Below, piece by piece: positions 35,364-45,104 of a DNA stretch of 64,000 nt. Position 1 is the first letter of the stretch. Each line of letters starts with the position of its first letter. Both the position numbers and the translations under genes were made by a program. Below the pieces are notes generated by a model, which was given only the letters and a program-made list of their open reading frames with translations, had not been told where the DNA came from and did no database searches. The stretch comes from Shewanella inventionis (GTDB lineage Bacteria > Pseudomonadota > Gammaproteobacteria > Enterobacterales > Shewanellaceae), in assembly GCF_014641855.1 (NCBI RefSeq), contig NZ_BMII01000029.1:1-64000 (forward strand). The letters run 5' to 3'.

Positions 35364-37211
35364 CTAGCCCTTTGTAAGATAGTCACTAATTTCATCTAAA
35401 AACTCACCGCCAAATCTATCCAGTTTGATTTGCCCAACCCCGTTAACGGCAAGCATTTCACCAGGGCTGGTTGGGAGCATGGCAGACATTTCTGCAAGCG
35501 TGGCATCGTTAAACACCAAATACGGCGGGATATCATGCTGCTCTGCTAACTCCCGGCGCAGCAATTTTAATCGAGCAAATAATTTTCGATCATATTGTTG
35601 TACTGCTCGAGTCGTTGATTTGCGTTTAACATCAAGCAACTGAATTCTCGGCTCAGCCAACATCAAAGTCATTTCCGCTTTTAGAATAGTTCTTGCAGCA
35701 GGATTTAACCTAATACTTGAGCCTCTAGTAATATCCTGACTTGCTAACCCTAGATGGATTAACTGTCGCAGCACGCTCAACCAGTGTTCCGTCGACTTGT
35801 CAGCACCAATACCCCATGTAGTTAATTTGTCATGCCCGCGATCAATCACATTCGCGGCTTTAGAGCCCCGAAGAACATCAATCACATGATGAATACCAAA
35901 GCGTTGCTGTAAACGGTAAATACACGACAACACTTTTTGAGCATCTTCAGTGCCATCGTATCGCTTAGGCGGGTCTAAACAGATATCGCAGTTACCGCAG
36001 GGCTCAGATGCCACTTCGTCAAAATAGTGCAGCAATACTTGTCGCCGACAGGTTTGCGCTTCAGCAAAGGCGGCCATAGTATGTAATTTATGAAACTCCA
36101 CCTGCTGTTGAGGCCCCGGTTCAGACTGTTCTATTAAGTGCCTTACACGCCCAATGTCGGCAGGGTCAAACAACATATACGCTTCAGCATCTAGGCCATC
36201 TCGGCCCGCACGACCGGTTTCTTGGTAATAGGCTTCGATACTTTTAGGGATATCATAATGCACCACAAAACGGACGTTAGATTTGTTAATCCCCATGCCA
36301 AAAGCTACTGTGGCAACAACAATATCAACCTGATCTTTTAAAAACTTATCTTGTACGTCTGCACGATCTTCCTGGCTCATACCTGCATGGTAAGCCTGGG
36401 CATTAAACCCTTGTAAACGCAGGCGGTCTGCCACCTCATCGACACGACGTCGGCTACTGCAATATACAATACCACTGGCGCCATTTTGTGCACTGACAAA
36501 CTGACGTAACTGATTTGAAGCATTCAGCTTTTCTGCCACAGTGTAACGAATATTAGGTCGGTCAAAACTCGACAACAGTGTGTAAGGTACAATATTAAGA
36601 CGCTCACAAATACTTAAGCGGGTGGCGTGATCTGCCGTTGCGGTTAATGCCATCAACGGAATATAAGGAAATTGAATTTTTAACTGTCCAAGCGCTGCAT
36701 ACTCAGGCCTAAAATCATGGCCCCATTGGCTTATACAATGCGCTTCATCGACCGCAAACATTGACACATCAACCGATTGCAAACGCTCCATAAAATCTGG
36801 GCGCAATAATCGCTCTGGCGATACGTACAATAGCTTAATTTCACCTGTATGCAGTTTGCGCAGCACCTCTGCACTTTGTTCGCGAGGCAATGAAGAATTA
36901 AGATATGCAGCCGACACACCACTTTGCAATAAACTGTCGACCTGATCTTTCATCAAAGATATCAGTGGCGACACAACAATAGTCACCCCCGGCAACACCA
37001 AAGCAGGCAACTGGTAACACATACTCTTACCGCCACCGGTAGGCATAATCACTAAGGTGTCTTGCCCCTGCAAACTGCGCTCAATAACGTCTCGCTGCCC
37101 TTGACGAAAATCACGATAGCCAAACACCTGCTGCAATCTTGCAGACAAGATGTCCTGCTCAGAGGTTAGGGAGTCAAGCGGCATTATAGGCGTCGAAGTC
37201 AGGTTATCCAT
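35364..37211 (-). CDS. recQ: ATP-dependent DNA helicase RecQ
   Basis: 3'-5' helicase of the RecF recombination pathway and replication fork repair. The 615-residue protein has Walker A TGGGKS at 58-63, DEAH at 155-158, a zinc-binding domain with four cysteines (C-x16-C-x2-C-x2-C pattern ending CGNCDIC near 404), a winged helix, and a C-terminal HRDC domain (about 535-610). It is divergent from a yigI-like gene; E. coli has recQ near yigI and rarD as well. Confidence 0.97.
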   Translation of the reverse strand: MDNLTSTPIMPLDSLTSEQDILSARLQQVFGYRDFRQGQRDVIERSLQGQDTLVIMPTGGGKSMCYQLPALVLPGVTIVVSPLISLMKDQVDSLLQSGVSAAYLNSSLPREQSAEVLRKLHTGEIKLLYVSPERLLRPDFMERLQSVDVSMFAVDEAHCISQWGHDFRPEYAALGQLKIQFPYIPLMALTATADHATRLSICERLNIVPYTLLSSFDRPNIRYTVAEKLNASNQLRQFVSAQNGASGIVYCSSRRRVDEVADRLRLQGFNAQAYHAGMSQEDRADVQDKFLKDQVDIVVATVAFGMGINKSNVRFVVHYDIPKSIEAYYQETGRAGRDGLDAEAYMLFDPADIGRVRHLIEQSEPGPQQQVEFHKLHTMAAFAEAQTCRRQVLLHYFDEVASEPCGNCDICLDPPKRYDGTEDAQKVLSCIYRLQQRFGIHHVIDVLRGSKAANVIDRGHDKLTTWGIGADKSTEHWLSVLRQLIHLGLASQDITRGSSIRLNPAARTILKAEMTLMLAEPRIQLLDVKRKSTTRAVQQYDRKLFARLKLLRRELAEQHDIPPYLVFNDATLAEMSAMLPTSPGEMLAVNGVGQIKLDRFGGEFLDEISDYLTKG

Positions 37212-37400
37212 TCATACTATGATGTCATTTAAAGGACGCCCATTTTAAAGCACTCAGCCAAAGAAGTCTTGGTGCAAAATACGATTGTCGATGATTAACA
37301 CGCCATTGGTGATTGAGTATTGAGCACTTTAGGGTTAGATTAAATACTCTATGCGCGTTGAAAATAAATACAAAAATAATAAACACGACAAGGATTCCCC

Positions 37401-37865
37401 ATGAGTTCATCAATTCAAGATCAGGTTTTACAGCAGGTTGCTGAGGTTTTTGACAAACATGTGCCGTTTCACAATTTACTCGGTTTAGACATAAAACATT
37501 ACGACATCAATGGCGTTGAAGTCGTGATTAAAATGAAACCCGAGCTTATCGGTAACATCCACCAAAATATTCTTCATGGCGGCGTTACGGCAACATTGCT
37601 CGATGTTGTTGGTGGCCTTACCGCTTTTGCTGGGTTAGTTGCCAGCCGGGATGACTGGTCAATTGAAGAGTTACAACAACGCTTAACGACATTAGGCACC
37701 ATTGATATGCGGGTCGATTTTTTACGCCCTGGCCGCGGAGAAGTGTTCACTGGTACAGGAACCGTTATTCGTGCAGGCAACCGGGTATCTGTTTGCAAGA
37801 TGGAGCTGCACAACGAACTCGGCACTCACATTGCGTTCGGTACTGGTACCTACATGGTGGGCTAG
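37401..37865 (+). CDS. yigI: YigI-type hotdog thioesterase
   Basis: A 154-residue single hotdog domain of the PaaI/YigI thioesterase family. The active-site region ILHGGVTATLLDVVGG (about 57-72) and the stretches GTIDMRVDFLRPGRGE and a terminal TYMVG match my recollection of E. coli YigI closely. It likely hydrolyses acyl-CoA; the physiological substrate is not evident. The neighbours recQ and rarD repeat the E. coli order without pldA. Confidence 0.85.
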   Translation: MSSSIQDQVLQQVAEVFDKHVPFHNLLGLDIKHYDINGVEVVIKMKPELIGNIHQNILHGGVTATLLDVVGGLTAFAGLVASRDDWSIEELQQRLTTLGTIDMRVDFLRPGRGEVFTGTGTVIRAGNRVSVCKMELHNELGTHIAFGTGTYMVG

Positions 37866-37940
37866 AAAATACCCACACCGCCACAATAAAGTGACACATC
37901 TCGCAATAAAAGAAATCACTGAATAACTTGTATCATTAAA

Positions 37941-37963
37941 AGGGGCGACCTACAATCGCCCCT
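37941..37963 (+). terminator. Probable terminator after yigI
   Basis: An 8-bp stem (AGGGGCGA and TCGCCCCT) with a 7-nt loop lies between yigI and rarD, followed by CCTTCGCTTTT. The T tract is imperfect. Confidence 0.5.
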
Positions 37964-37990
37964 CCTTCGCTTTTACCAACGTAGATAACT

Positions 37991-38902
37991 ATGCCTGATT
38001 TAGAATACCGTAAAGGGGTTTTTCTCGCGATTTGCGCCTACACCATCTGGGGTGTCGCCCCTTTGTATTTCAAGCTTCTCCACCAGGTTCCTGCCACTGA
38101 TATTTTAATGCACCGTGTTATATGGTCGTTTCTGTTTATGGTTGTGTTAATGCAATTTATTGGGGGATTTAGTCGCTTACGTCTTATTCTGAAACAACCT
38201 AAACAACTACTGATTTTACTGTGTACTTCAATCTTAATAGCCGCTAACTGGCTGATTTTTATTTGGGCAGTTAATAACGACCACATGCTCGACGCAAGCT
38301 TAGGGTATTTTATTAACCCATTATTTAACGTGTTACTCGGCATGGTGTTTTTAGGCGAGCGCTTACGAAATTTACAATGGATTGCAGTCGCATTAGCCAG
38401 TATTGGAGTTTTGGTGCAACTGATTTCATTTGGCTCAATTCCACTCGTATCTTTGGCCCTCGCAGCCAGTTTTGGGTTTTACGGTTTGCTGCGTAAAAAA
38501 GTCAACATTGATGCAAAATCCGGTTTACTGGTTGAAACCGCCATTTTACTCCCCGCAGCATTAGGTTACCTGTTACTAACCTTAGACAGCTCACCCGTTA
38601 GCATGTTAACCAACAGTATCAACCTCAACTTACTTTTACTCGCTGCTGGCGTCGTTACTACTATCCCCCTTTTATGTTTTGCCGGTGCGGCAGTCAGGAT
38701 TCCATTTTCTATTTTAGGCTTCTTTCAATACATAGGCCCGAGCATCATGTTCATTTTAGCGGTAAAGTTGTTTAATGAACCCTTTGATATAGAAAAAGGA
38801 ATTACCTTTTGTTTTATATGGGCAGCACTGCTAATTTTTATTAGCGACATGGTATTACAACGTCAACGACGCAATGTAGCAGCCACTAAGCAAGCTCAAT
38901 AA
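37991..38902 (+). CDS. rarD: EamA family transporter RarD
   Basis: A 303-residue inner membrane protein with about ten membrane helices in two EamA-like halves. It begins with the RarD-specific signature KGVFLAICAYTIWGVAPLYF (about 8-27). RarD proteins are drug/metabolite transporters named for chloramphenicol sensitivity in Pseudomonas; the natural substrate is unknown. The stop is convergent with the PH-like gene at 38904. Confidence 0.93.
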   Translation: MPDLEYRKGVFLAICAYTIWGVAPLYFKLLHQVPATDILMHRVIWSFLFMVVLMQFIGGFSRLRLILKQPKQLLILLCTSILIAANWLIFIWAVNNDHMLDASLGYFINPLFNVLLGMVFLGERLRNLQWIAVALASIGVLVQLISFGSIPLVSLALAASFGFYGLLRKKVNIDAKSGLLVETAILLPAALGYLLLTLDSSPVSMLTNSINLNLLLLAAGVVTTIPLLCFAGAAVRIPFSILGFFQYIGPSIMFILAVKLFNEPFDIEKGITFCFIWAALLIFISDMVLQRQRRNVAATKQAQ

Positions 38903-38903
38903 A

Positions 38904-39443
38904 TTACCTTTTTGACCCTATTGCCTGAGCGCTTGCATGTAATTGTGCAAGTGCTTGCTCAGCATCAATGACACTTACCAAAATCAGCGTTTTTTCAGCT
39001 GTCGGTAGCATAAGTACCTGAGTAGGATCGGTTATCGATAATAGCGCCTTAGCCTTGTTATTCAGCGAAAACCAACCAAGTGAATAACCTGGTAGCCCCA
39101 ATCCATTAGTACGCCATTTAGCCGCGTATTCAGGCTCGTTAATCAGGTTGATAATACGTGCTTGCGTAACATCGACATTGCTCATATCAAAGCTATTCGA
39201 ATACAACGGAATATTCACCTGCAACTGAGTGTCATCCCACAAAATAGCGCTGCTAAACGATTGGTAGAGCGTAAATACAAACAGCCCCATTAGCGGCAAC
39301 ATCACACCTAAGGTGAGGTATTTTGCATTACTCGGGAGCGGCTTGATAAAGATAAATACCGTTAAAGCGAGTAAACCTAACAATAAAGCAATAACGCTGT
39401 ATATCGCTCCAGAACCAAGTGGAGCTAACTCGATACTATTCAT
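38904..39443 (-). CDS. Membrane protein with a PH-like C-terminal domain
   Basis: A 179-residue protein with two membrane segments (about 13-34 and 42-62) followed by a beta-rich soluble domain (about 66-170). That layout resembles bacterial PH-domain membrane proteins: an early LWDDTQLQVNIPLYSNSFDM strand pair and a terminal amphipathic helix. I do not recognise a specific family member and assign no function. Confidence 0.6.
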   Translation of the reverse strand: MNSIELAPLGSGAIYSVIALLLGLLALTVFIFIKPLPSNAKYLTLGVMLPLMGLFVFTLYQSFSSAILWDDTQLQVNIPLYSNSFDMSNVDVTQARIINLINEPEYAAKWRTNGLGLPGYSLGWFSLNNKAKALLSITDPTQVLMLPTAEKTLILVSVIDAEQALAQLHASAQAIGSKR

Positions 39444-39542
39444 ATATCTCCTTTAACAAACCCATTGTGCATTAATAGGTGATGACTTAGCAAAAGTGTA
39501 AAAGACCATAAACAAGACATATCACTGAATGAGTTTCCCATA

Positions 39543-39569
39543 AAAAATGCCGGATTAACCGGCATTTTT
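39543..39569 (-). terminator. Terminator of argA
   Basis: An 11-bp stem (AAAAATGCCGG and CCGGCATTTTT) with a 5-nt loop lies 36 bp past the argA stop. The A/T tracts make it usable from both strands. Confidence 0.88.
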
Positions 39570-39605
39570 ATTGTACGTATCAATGATAAGTTGAGCGGTA
39601 AAATT

Positions 39606-40937
39606 TTATAAATCGAGCGCTAAAATTTTTGAACGACGCTGATAGTTATACAACTGCTTTTTCTTGTTAGGTAATTCATCGACATCAACAATATTAAAGC
39701 CATGCTCTAAAAACCAATGAATACTGCGAGTCGTTAAGGCAAATAAACGTGAATAACCACGCACTCGGGCTTGGCCAATAATGTTATTTAATAAAATACT
39801 GCCACGATCAGCATCACGATAATCAGGATGCACCACTAAACACGCAAACTCACCAGCGTTATCTTCCTCAAACGGATAAAGAGCCGCGCAACCAATCACT
39901 AAGTTGTCACGCTCAACCAGCATAAACTGCTCAATTTCCATTTCAAGTTGCTCACGAGAGCGACGCACTAAAATACCCTGCTCTTCCAATGGACGAATAA
40001 GATTTAAAATACCGCCAATGTCACTAATGGTTGCACGGCGTAAACGCTCTGCACTTTGGGTAACAATTTGAGTACCAATCCCTTCGCGGGAAAATAACTC
40101 TTGTAGTAGTGCGCCATCGTCTAAATAGCTCACCAAATGACAACGTGGTACGCCGCGCCGACAGGCTTCTACACTGGCTTTTAAAAATGCCATAGTCCCA
40201 ACTGACGCTATGCTATCTGGGCTCATGGTTTTAAGCATTTCTTCAACATCATCAGGCATGAGTTCAGCAATTACCTCACCGTTGTCGCCCACAATGCCAT
40301 TGGTTTCACTAAAGCCAATAATTTTATCGGCTTTAAGCTTAATAGCCACTTGAGTGGCAACTTCTTCAGCCGTTAAATTAAAGCTTTCACCGGTCACAGA
40401 CGCCGCGATAGGCCCCATCAACACAATGCCATTATTATCTAACTGACGACGTAAACCTTGAGCATCGATACGACGTACCTTACCACTCAAGCAAAAATCA
40501 ACACCGTCATCAACGCCAAGTGGTTGAGCAATAACAAAATTACCACTTACCACGTTAATCTGTGCGTTTTGCATTGGGGTATTACCCAAACTCATCGACA
40601 ACCTTGCAGTGATATCAAATTGTGTCGCACCTGCAACCTGCTTAATAATTTTTAAGCTATCTTCGTCTGTTATACGCACACCGTTATGATAGACAGGCTC
40701 AATACCCGCGGCTTTTAACCCTGCATCAATTTGCGGCCTCGCGCCGTAAACCAACACCACTTCAATGCCGAGTGAATGCAGTAAGGCAACATCATTTAAA
40801 ATGCCACGAAATTGCGGATGCGCTAATGCTTCGCCACCTAACATGACGACGAAAGTTTTACCTCTATGTGCATTAACATAAGGAGCAGAATGACGAAATC
40901 CATCAACCAGTTCGGTGGTTCTCACAGGCAAATTCAC
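39606..40937 (-). CDS. argA: N-acetylglutamate synthase ArgA
   Basis: Catalyses acetyl-CoA-dependent N-acetylation of glutamate, the first step of arginine synthesis. The 443-residue protein has an N-terminal amino-acid-kinase-like regulatory domain (about 25-275) and a C-terminal GNAT domain (about 298-443, with the acetyl-CoA loop near [12 protein letters not shown]). This is the classical two-domain ArgA, normally feedback inhibited by arginine. Two ARG boxes lie 94 to 128 bp upstream, indicating ArgR repression. Confidence 0.96.
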   Translation of the reverse strand: MNLPVRTTELVDGFRHSAPYVNAHRGKTFVVMLGGEALAHPQFRGILNDVALLHSLGIEVVLVYGARPQIDAGLKAAGIEPVYHNGVRITDEDSLKIIKQVAGATQFDITARLSMSLGNTPMQNAQINVVSGNFVIAQPLGVDDGVDFCLSGKVRRIDAQGLRRQLDNNGIVLMGPIAASVTGESFNLTAEEVATQVAIKLKADKIIGFSETNGIVGDNGEVIAELMPDDVEEMLKTMSPDSIASVGTMAFLKASVEACRRGVPRCHLVSYLDDGALLQELFSREGIGTQIVTQSAERLRRATISDIGGILNLIRPLEEQGILVRRSREQLEMEIEQFMLVERDNLVIGCAALYPFEEDNAGEFACLVVHPDYRDADRGSILLNNIIGQARVRGYSRLFALTTRSIHWFLEHGFNIVDVDELPNKKKQLYNYQRRSKILALDL

Positions 40938-41030
40938 CTCGGTATTAGTTTGGTGTTAGACACGCTTACAAAGGTTTCACCATTGTAAGCCAGAAATTTG
41001 TTAACCATTTATTTAACCATGCAATGCTAT

Positions 41031-41065
41031 TGCATTTTAATTCACTTTTAAAGCATTTTATTTCA
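41031..41065 (-). promoter_or_regulatory. Two ARG boxes (ArgR operator) upstream of argA
   Basis: Box 1 (41031-41044) is TGCATTTTAATTCA, a full match to the ArgR core TGNATwwwwATNCA. Box 2 (41052-41065) is AGCATTTTATTTCA, which differs at two positions. Their starts are 21 bp apart, the spacing of tandem ARG boxes bound by one ArgR hexamer. The rest of 40938-41258 holds the rpmG terminator and no gene. Confidence 0.82.
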
Positions 41066-41213
41066 CATTGGGTAAAAAATAGTTTGCAGGTTAAGTGTGA
41101 AAAAATCATTACAGCCAAAAAGTTAGTTTAACTTAACCGGCTATTTTGCTTTACGCACTTTTTATCGCTCAAACAGCATATTCAGTACAGTATAGCTTAT
41201 TTTCTTTGGACAT

Positions 41214-41242
41214 AAAAAAAGCCCCAATTAAGGGGCTTTTTT
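41214..41242 (-). terminator. Terminator of rpmBG
   Basis: GCCCC and GGGGC, extended by A and T tracts, flank a 6-nt loop; the minus strand ends in a run of T. It lies 17 bp past the rpmG stop and can work in both directions. Confidence 0.9.
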
Positions 41243-41258
41243 AAGATTCTAAAATCAA

Positions 41259-41432
41259 TTACTTGATTTTAGCTTCTTTGTAGATAACGTGCTGACGAAT
41301 TACTGGATCAAATTTCTTGATTTCCATTTTCTCAGGCATGTTACGCTTGTTCTTTTCAGTAGTGTAGAAGTGACCAGTTTTAGCAGTAGATACTAATTTG
41401 ATCTTCTCACGATTACCTTTAGATTTAGCCAT
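41259..41432 (-). CDS. rpmG: 50S ribosomal protein L33
   Basis: A 57-residue protein reading [17 protein letters not shown] at the start and IYKEAKIK at the end. It has no cysteine, so it is the zinc-free form of L33 typical of E. coli and relatives. It follows rpmB by 6 bp. Confidence 0.97.
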   Translation of the reverse strand: MAKSKGNREKIKLVSTAKTGHFYTTEKNKRNMPEKMEIKKFDPVIRQHVIYKEAKIK

Positions 41433-41438
41433 TTTCTA

Positions 41439-41675
41439 TTATACCTTCTCGCCACGGGCACGAAGTTCAGCAACAACAACTTCGATACCTTTCTTGTCGA
41501 TAATACGGATACCTTTAGTAGATACACGTAATTGTACGAAACGCTTTTCTTCTTCTAACCAAAAACGGTGGTTTTGTAGGTTAGGTAAAAAACGACGACG
41601 AGTCGCGTTTTTTGCGTGCGAACGGTTGTTACCAACCATTGGCTTCTTGCCAGTTACTTGGCATACTCTTGACAT
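41439..41675 (-). CDS. rpmB: 50S ribosomal protein L28
   Basis: A 78-residue protein starting [17 protein letters not shown], the standard L28 N-terminus. An upstream in-frame codon at 41690 would add five residues; the family start at 41675 has GGAGAA upstream and is preferred. It forms the rpmB-rpmG operon with a strong promoter and a structured leader. radC lies upstream on the same strand, as in E. coli. Confidence 0.97.
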   Translation of the reverse strand: MSRVCQVTGKKPMVGNNRSHAKNATRRRFLPNLQNHRFWLEEEKRFVQLRVSTKGIRIIDKKGIEVVVAELRARGEKV

Positions 41676-41718
41676 GTCAATCTTCTCCAAAACAAATTTT
41701 TAACGCTCGAGCATTAAT

Positions 41719-41747
41719 GTGCCTCGTATGGCCGTCGCCCGAGGCAC
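41719..41747 (-). promoter_or_regulatory. Hairpin in the rpmBG 5' leader
   Basis: GTGCCTCG (minus strand, 41740-41747) pairs perfectly with CGAGGCAC (41719-41726). The 13-nt loop contains GGC and GCC that may pair further. It lies between the promoter and the rpmB ribosome site and has no T tract after it, so it is not a terminator. It could be a site for ribosomal protein feedback; that role is a guess. Confidence 0.5.
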
Positions 41748-41760
41748 AAAGAGGGCGCAT

Positions 41761-41789
41761 TTTATACACGATTGACCATATAAGATCAA
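41761..41789 (-). promoter_or_regulatory. rpmBG promoter
   Basis: The minus strand has TTGATC (41784-41789), a 17-bp spacer and TATAAA (41761-41766), followed by a GC-rich discriminator GCGCCC typical of growth-rate-controlled promoters. Confidence 0.8.
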
Positions 41790-41796
41790 GCAGTGT

Positions 41797-42405
41797 TTAT
41801 ACAATCCACCCTCGCTCGGCAAAGGAGACTATCTCCTGATCACCTACAACCATATGATCTAACAAAGAAACATCTATGGTTGCCAATGCATTTTTTATTC
41901 GCTCAGTTATTCGCCGATCAGCCTGACTTGGCTCAGCAATGCCAGACGGGTGATTGTGACACACTATCACCGCCGCTGCTTTTTTCTCCAAAACAAGGCT
42001 TACAACCTCGCGAGGATAAACCGAAGCAGAATCGATGGTGCCACGAAATAATTCTACAAATTGAATGACTCTATGTTGGGTATCCAACAATAGTAAGGCG
42101 AACACTTCATAGGATCGGTCTGCCAATTGTCTCATTAAATAGTCCCGAGTTAAATCAGGATTTGTCAAAATTTGTCCTCTTTGTAGATTTTCATGAGCAA
42201 TTCGCTTAGAAATTTCAGCTGCGGCTTGTAATTGAGCATATTTTACCGGCCCAACACCGGCTAATTTGCACACCTGGCTTTTAGACGCGCTTAATAAACT
42301 GCGCAAACCACCAAATTGATTTATCATTTCTCGAGCTAAATCCACTGCATTTTGTCCAGCCAAGCCATTACGTAATATCACAGCGAGTAATTCGGCATCA
42401 GACAA
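41797..42405 (-). CDS. radC: RadC family JAB-domain protein, 5' end frameshifted
   Basis: RadC/UPF0758 proteins have an HhH-like N-terminal domain and a JAB1/MPN metalloprotease-like domain; their cellular role is unsettled. The readable frame (202 residues from a TTG at 42405) keeps a helix-hairpin-helix (VCKLAGVGPVKYAQLQAA) and the complete JAB metal motif HNHPSG plus SQAD. The normal first ~23 residues are in another frame. An intact start (ATG 42460, with AGGAG) reads MGIKDWPQG and then stops. It may be a pseudogene, or may be expressed weakly from the TTG. Confidence 0.8.
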   Translation of the reverse strand: MSDAELLAVILRNGLAGQNAVDLAREMINQFGGLRSLLSASKSQVCKLAGVGPVKYAQLQAAAEISKRIAHENLQRGQILTNPDLTRDYLMRQLADRSYEVFALLLLDTQHRVIQFVELFRGTIDSASVYPREVVSLVLEKKAAAVIVCHNHPSGIAEPSQADRRITERIKNALATIDVSLLDHMVVGDQEIVSFAERGWIV

Positions 42406-42460
42406 TTGCCCTGCGCCATTAAGTAATAACTTTTCCCTGTGGCCAATCTTTAATTCCCAT
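42406..42460 (-). pseudogene. radC: Out-of-frame 5' end of radC
   Basis: From ATG 42460 the frame reads MGIKDWPQGKVIT then stop. The radC frame downstream reads REKLLLNGAGQLSDAELL. The family consensus joins these as MGIKDWPQGExPREKLLL, so about 14 nt are missing near 42433-42440. The short GGGA found at the junction could be what remains of a deletion between two GGGA repeats. The AGGAG ribosome site is intact. Confidence 0.8.
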
Positions 42461-42663
42461 GTAGGCTCCTTGCGCTAAGTAAGACACCATCACATCGACA
42501 GTTATCAACATTAGCTACCACAATGCTAAAACTGAGTCGTTGAGTGTTTTAAAACAGCTTGTAAGTCGATTACACAGTATGGTCGATATTTTTGATATTG
42601 GATCCACGCAACTTGTCACAGGTTTGTGATATTGTTAGCCGCAATGAGATTTGAGTCGGAAAA

Positions 42664-43866
42664 ATGCACATCATGCTGACAAATAAAAAAGTATTACTTG
42701 GTATTGGCGGTGGTATTGCTGCTTACAAAAGCGCGGACTTAATCCGTCGATTAAAAGAGCGCGGTGCAGATGTTCGCGTCATCATGACCCAAAGCGCCAT
42801 GGAATTTATTACCCCATTAACCATTCAGGCGCTTTCAGGCCACCCAGTCGCCTCTGATTTGCTCGACCCTGCAGCTGAAGCTGCCATGGGCCACATTGAA
42901 CTCGCGCGCTGGGCAGACGTCGTATTGCTTGCTCCTGCAACCGCAAACTTAATTGCCCGCATTAATGCAGGCATGGCTGATGAGCTACTCACCACTACAT
43001 GTTTAGCCACTAGCGCGCCAATTATTGTATGCCCAGCGATGAACCAACAGATGTATCAAAACATCGCCACTCAAGAGAATATGGCCAATCTAGCCCGTAA
43101 AGGCTTATTAATCTGGCAACCTGCATCTGGTAATCAAGCCTGTGGTGAAGTCGGTCCAGGCCGTATGCAAGAGCCCGTCAGCATAGCTGAGCAGTTAGTG
43201 CAATTTTTTGGGCCAAAGTCTTTACAAGGGCATAAATTATTACTCACAGCGGGGCCAACCCGTGAGGCAATAGACCCGGTGCGTTACATCTCTAACCACA
43301 GCTCAGGCAAAATGGGCTTTGCCTTAGCACAAGCTGCAGCAGAAATGGGCGCAGAAGTGACACTTGTTTCGGGGCCAGTCAACCTTGCCACACCAGCTGG
43401 TGTTAAGCGTATTGATGTTGAATCTGCACAGCAAATGCTCGATGCTGTAATGCAACAGGTTGAGCGGCATAATATTTTTATCGGCTGCGCTGCAGTAGCA
43501 GATTATCGAATTGCCGATGTCGCCGATCAAAAAATCAAAAAATCAGCCGAAGAAATGCAGCTTGCGCTGGTGCGTAATCCTGATATCTTAGCCACGGTAG
43601 CTCAGCACACAACACGACCTTTCACCGTCGGTTTTGCCGCTGAAACCAACGATGTAGAGCAATACGCACGTGGCAAACTCCAGCGTAAAAAACTGGATAT
43701 GATTGCCGCCAACGATGTCTCTATTCAAGGCTTAGGCTTTAATGCCGATAGCAATGCACTACAGGTATTTTGGCAAGATGGCAGCCAACAACTGCCCGCA
43801 ACAGACAAACTGACCCTAGCGCGCCAACTACTTACATTGATAGAAAAACAATTAAAAAAATCATGA
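42664..43866 (+). CDS. coaBC: Bifunctional CoaBC (phosphopantothenoylcysteine synthetase/decarboxylase)
   Basis: Makes 4'-phosphopantetheine in coenzyme A synthesis. The 400-residue protein has an N-terminal flavin-dependent decarboxylase domain, with the catalytic region [19 protein letters not shown] (about 76-95) and PAMNQQMY, and a C-terminal CTP-dependent synthetase domain (from about 187, [24 protein letters not shown] loop). It overlaps dut by 4 bp (ATGA). An alternative ATG three codons in (42673) is possible. Confidence 0.97.
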   Translation: MHIMLTNKKVLLGIGGGIAAYKSADLIRRLKERGADVRVIMTQSAMEFITPLTIQALSGHPVASDLLDPAAEAAMGHIELARWADVVLLAPATANLIARINAGMADELLTTTCLATSAPIIVCPAMNQQMYQNIATQENMANLARKGLLIWQPASGNQACGEVGPGRMQEPVSIAEQLVQFFGPKSLQGHKLLLTAGPTREAIDPVRYISNHSSGKMGFALAQAAAEMGAEVTLVSGPVNLATPAGVKRIDVESAQQMLDAVMQQVERHNIFIGCAAVADYRIADVADQKIKKSAEEMQLALVRNPDILATVAQHTTRPFTVGFAAETNDVEQYARGKLQRKKLDMIAANDVSIQGLGFNADSNALQVFWQDGSQQLPATDKLTLARQLLTLIEKQLKKS

Positions 43867-44321
43867 AAACACCCATTGAACTAAAAATTCTCGACTCGCG
43901 TATTGGCAGTGAATTCCCATTGCCAGCTTATGCAACTCCCGGTAGTGCAGGTATGGACTTACGCGCAATGACCGACACGGCAATGGTTATCGAACCAGGC
44001 CAAACCGTATTAATTCCAACGGGTATCGCCATTCACGTGGCCGACCCAAGCCTAGCGGCGGTTATTTTACCTCGCTCAGGCATGGGCCATAAAAATGGCA
44101 TTGTATTGGGTAATTTGGTCGGTTTAATCGACTCCGATTACCAAGGGCAGCTGATGGTGTCATGCTGGAACAGAAGTGATAAAGCATTCACACTCGAGAT
44201 TGGCGATCGTCTAGCTCAATTGATGTTTGTCCCTGTTGTGCAAGCCCAATTTACCCTAGTGGATGAGTTTAATAGCTCAGATCGTGGAGAAGGCGGATTT
44301 GGCCATTCTGGTACCAAATAA
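43863..44321 (+). CDS. dut: Deoxyuridine 5'-triphosphate nucleotidohydrolase
   Basis: Hydrolyses dUTP to dUMP, keeping uracil out of DNA. The 152-residue protein has the dUTPase motifs [10 protein letters not shown] (I), [10 protein letters not shown] (II), [10 protein letters not shown] (III) and the C-terminal [10 protein letters not shown] (V). I start it at ATG 43863, overlapping the coaBC stop; a longer open frame inside coaBC is not credible. coaBC-dut-slmA is a conserved order. Confidence 0.98.
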   Translation: MKTPIELKILDSRIGSEFPLPAYATPGSAGMDLRAMTDTAMVIEPGQTVLIPTGIAIHVADPSLAAVILPRSGMGHKNGIVLGNLVGLIDSDYQGQLMVSCWNRSDKAFTLEIGDRLAQLMFVPVVQAQFTLVDEFNSSDRGEGGFGHSGTK

Positions 44322-44355
44322 CCTTTCAAGTAGTCACTGAGCCAAGGAACACATC

Positions 44356-44949
44356 ATGGCCGAAAGCCCAAAAATAAATCGTCGCGAGCATATTTTACAA
44401 TGCTTAGCGCAAATGCTTGAAACCAGCCCAGGGCAACGCATCACAACCGCCAAACTGGCCGCTGAAGTGGGCGTGTCAGAAGCGGCTCTGTATCGTCATT
44501 TTCCTAGCAAAGCTCGCATGTTTGAAGGCTTAATCGAATTCATTGAAGACGCCATTCTGTCACGATTAAACCTCATCATGGATGAAGAAAAAGACACCAT
44601 GACACGCTGCCAACTAGTGTTACAACTATTGCTAGTGTTTTCAGAACGAAACCCAGGTATTTCACGGGTGTTAAATGGCGATGCATTGCTAGGTGAAAAT
44701 GAACGTTTACGTAGCAGAATAGACATATTATTTGCCAAAATAGAAACTCAAATAAAACAAATTCTGCGTGAAAAAACCTTACGCGAAGGCGTTGGCTTTA
44801 ATTTAGACGAAGCCATACTCGCTAACTTGTTATTAGCATTTGCCGAAGGCAGAATTTCACAGTTTGTTCGCAGTGAATTTAAACAAAAGCCTACGCTACA
44901 TTTTGATCAGCAATGGACCTTTATTCAGCAGCAATTGCTGAGAAGTTAA
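44356..44949 (+). CDS. slmA: Nucleoid occlusion factor SlmA
   Basis: TetR-family DNA-binding protein that blocks FtsZ assembly over the chromosome. The 197-residue protein has the HTH at about 29-55 ([20 protein letters not shown]) and the SlmA length. It follows coaBC and dut as in E. coli. It is expected to bind SBS sites on the chromosome; none was searched for here. Confidence 0.96.
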   Translation: MAESPKINRREHILQCLAQMLETSPGQRITTAKLAAEVGVSEAALYRHFPSKARMFEGLIEFIEDAILSRLNLIMDEEKDTMTRCQLVLQLLLVFSERNPGISRVLNGDALLGENERLRSRIDILFAKIETQIKQILREKTLREGVGFNLDEAILANLLLAFAEGRISQFVRSEFKQKPTLHFDQQWTFIQQQLLRS

Positions 44950-45104
44950 CCAACGCTAGGGCTATATGCAATTGGTATGTAGCTCTAGCTTCCTCCTTAT
45001 ATCTGTTTAATCTCATTACAAATTTACCCACATCTCTTGCTCCCAAAACTCAGATAAAATACAATACCGTTACATTTTTAACATTTATTACACGGACTGT
45101 ATTT

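Noticed and set aside
44913..45104. N-terminal extension of the S9 peptidase into slmA
   Set aside because: The extension has no family similarity and would bury the signal peptide; ATG 45105 gives a normal secreted protein.
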